Assembly (NCBI GenBank): GCA_037903355.1
Contig: JBAJFE010000011.1
Location: forward strand, 124,001 to 188,000
Direction: 5' to 3'
DNA: 64,000 nt
From: Trichuris trichiura
Lineage: Eukaryota; Nematoda; Enoplea; Trichinellida; Trichuridae
Part shown: positions 63,601-64,000 of the stretch, one piece after another
Layout: every line of letters begins with the position of its first letter
Numbering within the stretch: position 1 is the stretch's first letter
Program-made: the position numbers and the translations under genes
Notes under the pieces: model-generated
Seen by the model: the letters and a program-made list of their open reading frames with translations, nothing else
Databases searched by the model: none
What the model was told of the DNA's origin: nothing

Positions 63601-64000
63601 CAGTGTGAGAAGTAGGAACAGTGGACCTGGAAAGCGGACAATAGTCAATGGGCGCTGGACAGTGGACACTGAACTGAGTGCAAAGACCGCGGCGACGAGC
63701 CCCCCATGTAGAAAACAAGGTAGTGGGAATAAGTAGCGGGATGTGGTAGGAATTGCTGTCCTGTTCCGGTCTGTGTGCGCGAAAATGACCCTGGAGCTGA
63801 ACAGCGTAGGGTCTTGAAGGGTGACAGCTTCTTGACGGGAAAATAGGTAAGGCAGTAAGTGAGTATGCGCGGGAGAGGTTTGAGCTTGTGGTATCCATCA
63901 GTTTTCCCTTCTGAGCTCCCGCTGACCTTCCCATTTGTCGGGTAGGAGAGACAATAATAGTGGGTTTGAGATTGAGAATACTTGTGTTGTCGTATCGAAC
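63601..64000. other. End of window, nothing recognised
   Basis: Purine-leaning sequence of higher GC than the preceding 15 kb. A minus-strand frame entering the minisatellite (63934-63437) has no domain. Confidence 0.4.

Noticed and set aside
63414..63934. Repetitive minus-strand open frames with TTHDMRQ-type repeats
   Set aside because: Translation of the heptamer minisatellite.

Overview
This 64 kb window is nuclear DNA of a small-genome animal, not a bacterium, plasmid or virus. The protein genes are cut by many tiny introns, mostly 48-60 bases, with GT...AG ends and T-rich acceptors such as TTTCAG and TTGCAG. The gene families are metazoan: a TR2/TR4 nuclear receptor, a two-pore potassium channel, SART3, AGGF1, TELO2, ELOF1 and SAP30BP. 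Short introns, a TWK-style channel and moderate base composition suggest a nematode, perhaps of the Trichuris/Trichinella clade. That placement is inference; no rRNA or mitochondrial marker is present.

Layout. Bases 1-605 hold a large foldback repeat that runs off the left edge. From 2.6 to 8.4 kb, SART3 and geranylgeranyl diphosphate synthase (GGPS1) lie head to tail only 187 bases apart, and a splice-acceptor-like site sits 4 bases before the GGPS1 start, so they may form a trans-spliced pair. From 8.4 to 16.5 kb there is a long GC-richer stretch with many triplet repeats. It is probably the upstream and first-intron region of the NR2C receptor, whose DNA- and ligand-binding exons run 16.5-18.4 kb. 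A few minus-strand segments here look coding but could not be assembled. AGGF1 spans 20.6-23.5 kb. A cluster at 26.2-31.8 kb holds an unrecognised membrane/coiled-coil protein, an unrecognised 137-residue protein, ELOF1, and an unrecognised single-pass membrane protein whose 5' end I could not resolve. TELO2 spans 32.6-35.7 kb.

From 36.6 to 45.8 kb lies a two-pore potassium channel of the TWK type. Three separate candidate first exons all end in a phase-0 donor that fits the common second exon. SAP30BP follows on the minus strand, tail to tail with the channel (47.0-47.9 kb).

The last 16 kb (48-64 kb) is AT-rich and almost without recognisable genes. It holds a polypyrimidine tract, an array of GACGCG/CGCGTC words, a long pure CA repeat, several foldback elements, a C/A/G homopolymer block and a 7-base/21-base minisatellite. 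Palindromic elements at 0.1-0.6, 39.8, 59.8-60.2 and 60.4-60.8 kb, plus weaker relics, share a core resembling GAGCTTTCGGG...CCGTCGTCAG and look like one dispersed family of non-autonomous elements.

The identified genes do not form one pathway. They are mostly housekeeping nuclear factors (spliceosome recycling, transcription elongation, PIKK maturation, splicing/transcription cofactors) with one isoprenoid enzyme, one receptor and one ion channel. Exon joins were derived by hand from reading frame and splice phase, without transcript data.
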